In this document: piece by piece, positions 61,874 to 64,000 of the stretch
How the letters are laid out: each line of letters opens with the position of its first letter
Numbering within the stretch: the stretch's first letter is position 1
Assembly: GCA_017513865.1 (NCBI GenBank)
Contig: JAFWMN010000003.1
Span: 1 to 64,000, forward strand
Source of the DNA: Bacilli bacterium
Lineage (GTDB): Bacteria > Bacillota_I > Bacilli_A > RF39 > UBA660
Length of the DNA stretch: 64,000 bases
Direction of reading: 5' to 3'
Position numbers and translations under genes: made by a program
Notes under the pieces: generated by a model
The model's input: the letters and a program-made list of their open reading frames with translations, nothing else
Databases searched by the model: none
Told to the model about the DNA's origin: nothing

Positions 61874-62540
61874 TATATTAACAATATTTCCAGAAATGTT
61901 TGATGGTTTTTTAAAAACCTCAATCATTAAAAGAGCGATAGAAAATAAAAAAGTAAAAATAAAAATTCATGACATAAGAAAATACAGTAAAGATCCACAT
62001 AAAAAAGTTGACGATTACGGTTATGGTGGTGGCAAAGGCATGGTGTTAATGCCTGAACCAATATTTGAAGCTGTTGATGACATTAAAACAAAAGATAGTA
62101 AAATATTACTTATGACCCCTCAAGGAATACCATATAAACAAAAAACCGCTTACGATCTAGCAAGCCAAACACATCTAATTATAATATGCGGGCATTATGA
62201 AGGCTTTGATGAGAGAATAAGGTCTTTAGCTGATATAGAAATTAGTATTGGAGACTATATTTTAACTGGAGGAGAACTTCCAAGTATGGTAATCACTGAT
62301 AGCGTAGTAAGACTATTAGAAGGTGTAATTGATGAAGAATCACATTTAAATGACTCATTTAATAATAATTTGTTAGATTACCCTGTATATACAAAACCCG
62401 TGGAATATAGAGGCATGAAAGTTCCTGAAGTATTGCTTTCTGGCCACCATGAAAATATAAAAAAATATAGAAAAGAAGAGGCATTAAAGAAAACAAGAGT
62501 AAGAAGACCTGATTTACTAGAGGGTGATAAAAATGAGTAA
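61863..62540 (+). CDS. trmD: tRNA (guanine37-N1)-methyltransferase TrmD
   Basis: TrmD makes m1G37, which prevents frameshifting. The 225-residue protein has MKIDILTIFPEMFDGF, DDYGYGGGKGMVLMPEP, ICGHYEGFDERI and IGDYILTGGELPSMV, all typical of the trefoil-knot fold. It is slightly shorter than usual, ending after RRPDLL. Its start overlaps rimM, and its ribosome site lies within the last codons of rimM. Confidence 0.97.
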   Translation: MKIDILTIFPEMFDGFLKTSIIKRAIENKKVKIKIHDIRKYSKDPHKKVDDYGYGGGKGMVLMPEPIFEAVDDIKTKDSKILLMTPQGIPYKQKTAYDLASQTHLIIICGHYEGFDERIRSLADIEISIGDYILTGGELPSMVITDSVVRLLEGVIDEESHLNDSFNNNLLDYPVYTKPVEYRGMKVPEVLLSGHHENIKKYRKEEALKKTRVRRPDLLEGDKNE

Positions 62541-62976
62541 AAGATATTACATAGTAGATAAACATAATACAGAAATTATTCATGGATATATTGATTATGA
62601 TCAAATTAAAGGATTTGGTATTAAACCACAAAATAAAGTTCCTTATGAAGGAATAGAAGTGGGTCACTTAACTCTCGTTGAGCCAGAACTCATTGAAAAA
62701 GTTTTAAAAAGAAAGACAAAAATAAAACTAAATGCTTATTTAAACTTTCTTTTAACTGTAATAGATGATGATGATACCGATGGGGATGCTTTAGAATTAG
62801 TTATTGAAGATACTAATAGATATAAAAGTATTATCATCAATAAATATGCTAAATTCTTAGATAAAAAATACATAAATACCCTTGTAAAAAAAGTAAATTT
62901 AGTTGAAAGAGAATTAAAAAACAAATTAAAAGAAATATACTATCAAAATGAAATGCAAATAGGTCGCAAAAGATAG
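62533..62976 (+). CDS. Unknown small protein between trmD and rplS
   Basis: The 147-residue charged protein has no membrane helix or signal and no recognised motif. It opens with RYYIVDKHNTEIIHGYIDYDQ and ends in the basic GRKR. The middle is acidic (DDDDTDGDAL). The position inside the rimM-trmD-rplS operon suggests a role near the ribosome or tRNA, but there is no motif evidence. It overlaps trmD by 8 bases, with GAGGGTGAT ahead of the ATG at 62533. Confidence 0.75.
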   Translation: MSKRYYIVDKHNTEIIHGYIDYDQIKGFGIKPQNKVPYEGIEVGHLTLVEPELIEKVLKRKTKIKLNAYLNFLLTVIDDDDTDGDALELVIEDTNRYKSIIINKYAKFLDKKYINTLVKKVNLVERELKNKLKEIYYQNEMQIGRKR

Positions 62977-63005
62977 TTGAAATTTAAATAAAAATATGTT
63001 ACAAT
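62977..63005 (+). promoter_or_regulatory. Promoter of rplS
   Basis: TTGAAA (62977-62982), a 17-base spacer and TACAAT (63000-63005) with TG-T extension, starting directly at the end of the preceding gene. Confidence 0.8.
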
Positions 63006-63011
63006 TATTGA

Positions 63012-63072
63012 CGTCGTGATCCGCTGGGAGTCGTTACTTATGATCATAGATTTACAAAAGGAGAGTGAGACT
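63012..63072 (+). ncRNA. Putative L19 (rplS) leader RNA
   Basis: The predicted transcript starts near 63012 and carries a structured, GC-richer element (CGTGATCCGCTGGGAGTC) before the rplS ribosome site. GTGATC (63016-63021) can pair with GATCAT (63042-63047). Position and content fit the Firmicutes L19 leader, an autogenous r-protein control RNA, but I could not run a covariance search. Confidence 0.5.
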
Positions 63073-63411
63073 ATGAATTTGGTAGATAAAATAACGAAAA
63101 GCCAAATCAGAACTGATTTACCTGAATTCCGTGTAGGTGATACCGTTAAAGTTAATGTTAGAATCATCGAAGGAAAACGTGAAAGAATTCAAGCGTTTGA
63201 AGGTATAGTAATTGCCATTAAAGGTAGTGGCGTAAGTAAAAACTTCACAGTTAGAAAAAAATCAAGCGGTGTTGGAGTTGAAAGAACATTCCCATTTTCT
63301 TCACCAAAAATTGATAGTGTAGAAGTTATGAGAAAAGGTAAAGTTAGAAGAGCTAAACTTAACTATTTACGTGACCTTAAAGGACAATCAAAAATTAAAG
63401 AAAGAAAATAA
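63073..63411 (+). CDS. rplS: Ribosomal protein bL19
   Basis: The 112-residue protein has the bL19 core: [41 protein letters not shown], and [10 protein letters not shown] near the C-terminus. The frame is open upstream to 63016, but that part belongs to the leader. GGAGAGTGAGACT precedes the ATG at 63073. It closes the rimM-trmD-rplS group but also has its own promoter and terminator. Confidence 0.96.
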   Translation: MNLVDKITKSQIRTDLPEFRVGDTVKVNVRIIEGKRERIQAFEGIVIAIKGSGVSKNFTVRKKSSGVGVERTFPFSSPKIDSVEVMRKGKVRRAKLNYLRDLKGQSKIKERK

Positions 63412-63430
63412 GGCCAACCCTTATTTTTTC
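63405..63430 (+). terminator. Terminator of rplS
   Basis: AAAATAAGG / CCTTATTTT with a five-base loop and T tail; the stop codon is in the left arm. Confidence 0.85.
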
Positions 63431-63449
63431 TTGTTAAAGGGGACAAAAA

Positions 63450-63962
63450 ATGGAAAAAAAAGAAACCAATATTTTTAAAGAACTTATTCCATATATTATA
63501 ATTGTTATAATTGTTGTATTATTTAGAAGTTTTATCATGACACCAGTTGAAGTAGAAGGACAGTCGATGTATTCAACCTTAAAAAATGGTGAAATATTAA
63601 TCTTAAAAAAATATGATAAAAATTATAAGCGATTCGACGTTATTGTGTTTAAAAATGAAAAGGACAAATTAATAAAAAGAGTTATCGGTCTTCCAGGTGA
63701 AAGTGTTGAATATAAAGATAATAAATTATATATAAATGGAAAATATGTAAAAGAAAAATTTTTAAAAAATGATCAGCAAACATACGATTTTAGTTTAGAA
63801 GAATTAGGATATAAAAAAATACCTAAAAACTATTACTTTGTCTTAGGGGATAATAGAACTAATTCCACAGATAGTCGAATAATCGGCTTAATAAACAGTA
63901 AACAAATAACTGGGAAAAGTGACTTTATAATTTTCCCATTTACCAAAATAGGAAAGTTTTAG
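63450..63962 (+). CDS. lepB: Signal peptidase I (LepB, Ser/Lys type)
   Basis: This is the general type I signal peptidase. The 170-residue protein has an N-terminal membrane helix (about 12-32), the catalytic Ser39 in EGQSMYS, Lys76 in IKRVIGLPGE and the LGDNRTNSTDSR box. It is of the prokaryotic Ser/Lys class, unlike the Ser/His SipW in this window, so the cell has both. AAAGGGGAC precedes the ATG. The next gene starts 9 bases after its stop. Confidence 0.96.
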   Translation: MEKKETNIFKELIPYIIIVIIVVLFRSFIMTPVEVEGQSMYSTLKNGEILILKKYDKNYKRFDVIVFKNEKDKLIKRVIGLPGESVEYKDNKLYINGKYVKEKFLKNDQQTYDFSLEELGYKKIPKNYYFVLGDNRTNSTDSRIIGLINSKQITGKSDFIIFPFTKIGKF

Positions 63963-63971
63963 GAGGTTAAA

Positions 63972-64000
63972 ATGAAAAAGAAATTATTATTAATATTTTT
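63972..64000 (+). CDS. Start of a further gene, cut by the window edge
   Basis: AGGAGG (63961-63966) is followed by an ATG at 63972 and nine codons (MKKKLLLIF and on). The charged, then hydrophobic start looks like a signal peptide or membrane anchor. Nothing more can be said. Confidence 0.6.

Noticed and set aside
1-64000. Mycoplasma genetic code (UGA as Trp)
   Set aside because: ftsL, rimM, mraY, recX and the 193-residue protein gene end in TGA, and tryptophan positions use TGG.
1-64000. Prophage or IS element
   Set aside because: The two endolysin-like enzymes are isolated; no integrase, transposase, terminase, capsid or att-like repeats were seen.

Overview
The window is an AT-rich (by eye under one third G+C), densely packed bacterial chromosome segment. 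Strain-level identity cannot be read from it. The lineage looks like a Firmicutes/Mycoplasmatota bacterium with a cell wall. GatA and GatB resemble the mollicute versions (TGDSIRKPA in GatA, PGTLPTVNK in GatB). There is a Firmicutes-style set (ymfF/ymfH, yigZ, DUF3048, YjcZ-like micropeptides, pdaA, a SipW/TasA-type operon, bL28) together with a complete peptidoglycan and division programme. UGA is a stop codon here (at least five genes end in it), so the Mycoplasma genetic code does not apply. My best guess is a gut-type RF39/Erysipelotrichia-like lineage. I see no phage, IS element or CRISPR array.

Layout. 1-3.4 kb: tRNA-Asn followed by gatCAB. 3.4-5.4 kb: two zinc-ribbon membrane proteins. 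5.4-12.4 kb: tRNA-Ser, GH25 lysozyme, deoD, the ymfF/ymfH peptidase pair, yigZ, uvrC. 12.4-17.1 kb: envelope-anchored proteins (phosphodiester glycosidase domain, DUF3048), an HD protein, tRNA-Arg and TspO. 17.2-20.0 kb: an 829-residue repeat-rich membrane protein coupled to a small acidic protein. 20.0-28.6 kb: an operon of two TasA-like fibre proteins, an anchored accessory protein, an ER-type SipW signal peptidase, and a 1993-residue surface protein with InlB-type repeats, a beta-helix and a C-terminal tyrosine phosphatase. 28.6-41.3 kb: cell-wall hydrolase and deacetylase, phosphomannomutase, obg, rpmB, dnaE, lemA, recX, prsA and two unlisted YjcZ-like micropeptide genes. 41.3-53.1 kb: a division/cell-wall (dcw) cluster (mraZ, rsmH, ftsL, two PASTA penicillin-binding proteins, capA, mraY, ftsW, murF) with a clear 10-bp-periodic MraZ operator. 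53.1-57.2 kb: an accessory group of a C26 amidase, a divergent Mur ligase, an alpha/beta hydrolase and a second mraY. 57.2-64 kb: a dicarboxylate symporter, a Sel1-repeat protein, an orphan pseudopilin, a SpoU methyltransferase, then rimM-trmD-(unknown)-rplS-lepB.

How it fits together. Most of the window serves envelope construction and surface display. Canonical lipid-linked wall synthesis sits beside a second MraY and a second, degenerate Mur ligase, which suggests an additional lipid- or peptide-linked polymer or modification. The SipW operon looks like a matrix/fibre export system whose largest product carries an apparently intact CX5R phosphatase outside the cell. This is the most unusual system in the window.

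Start codons were moved downstream of the longest open frame in many genes, because the local Shine-Dalgarno GGTGAT contains a GTG that mimics a start. Promoters and terminators were read by eye. Domain names rest on motif recognition, not on searches.
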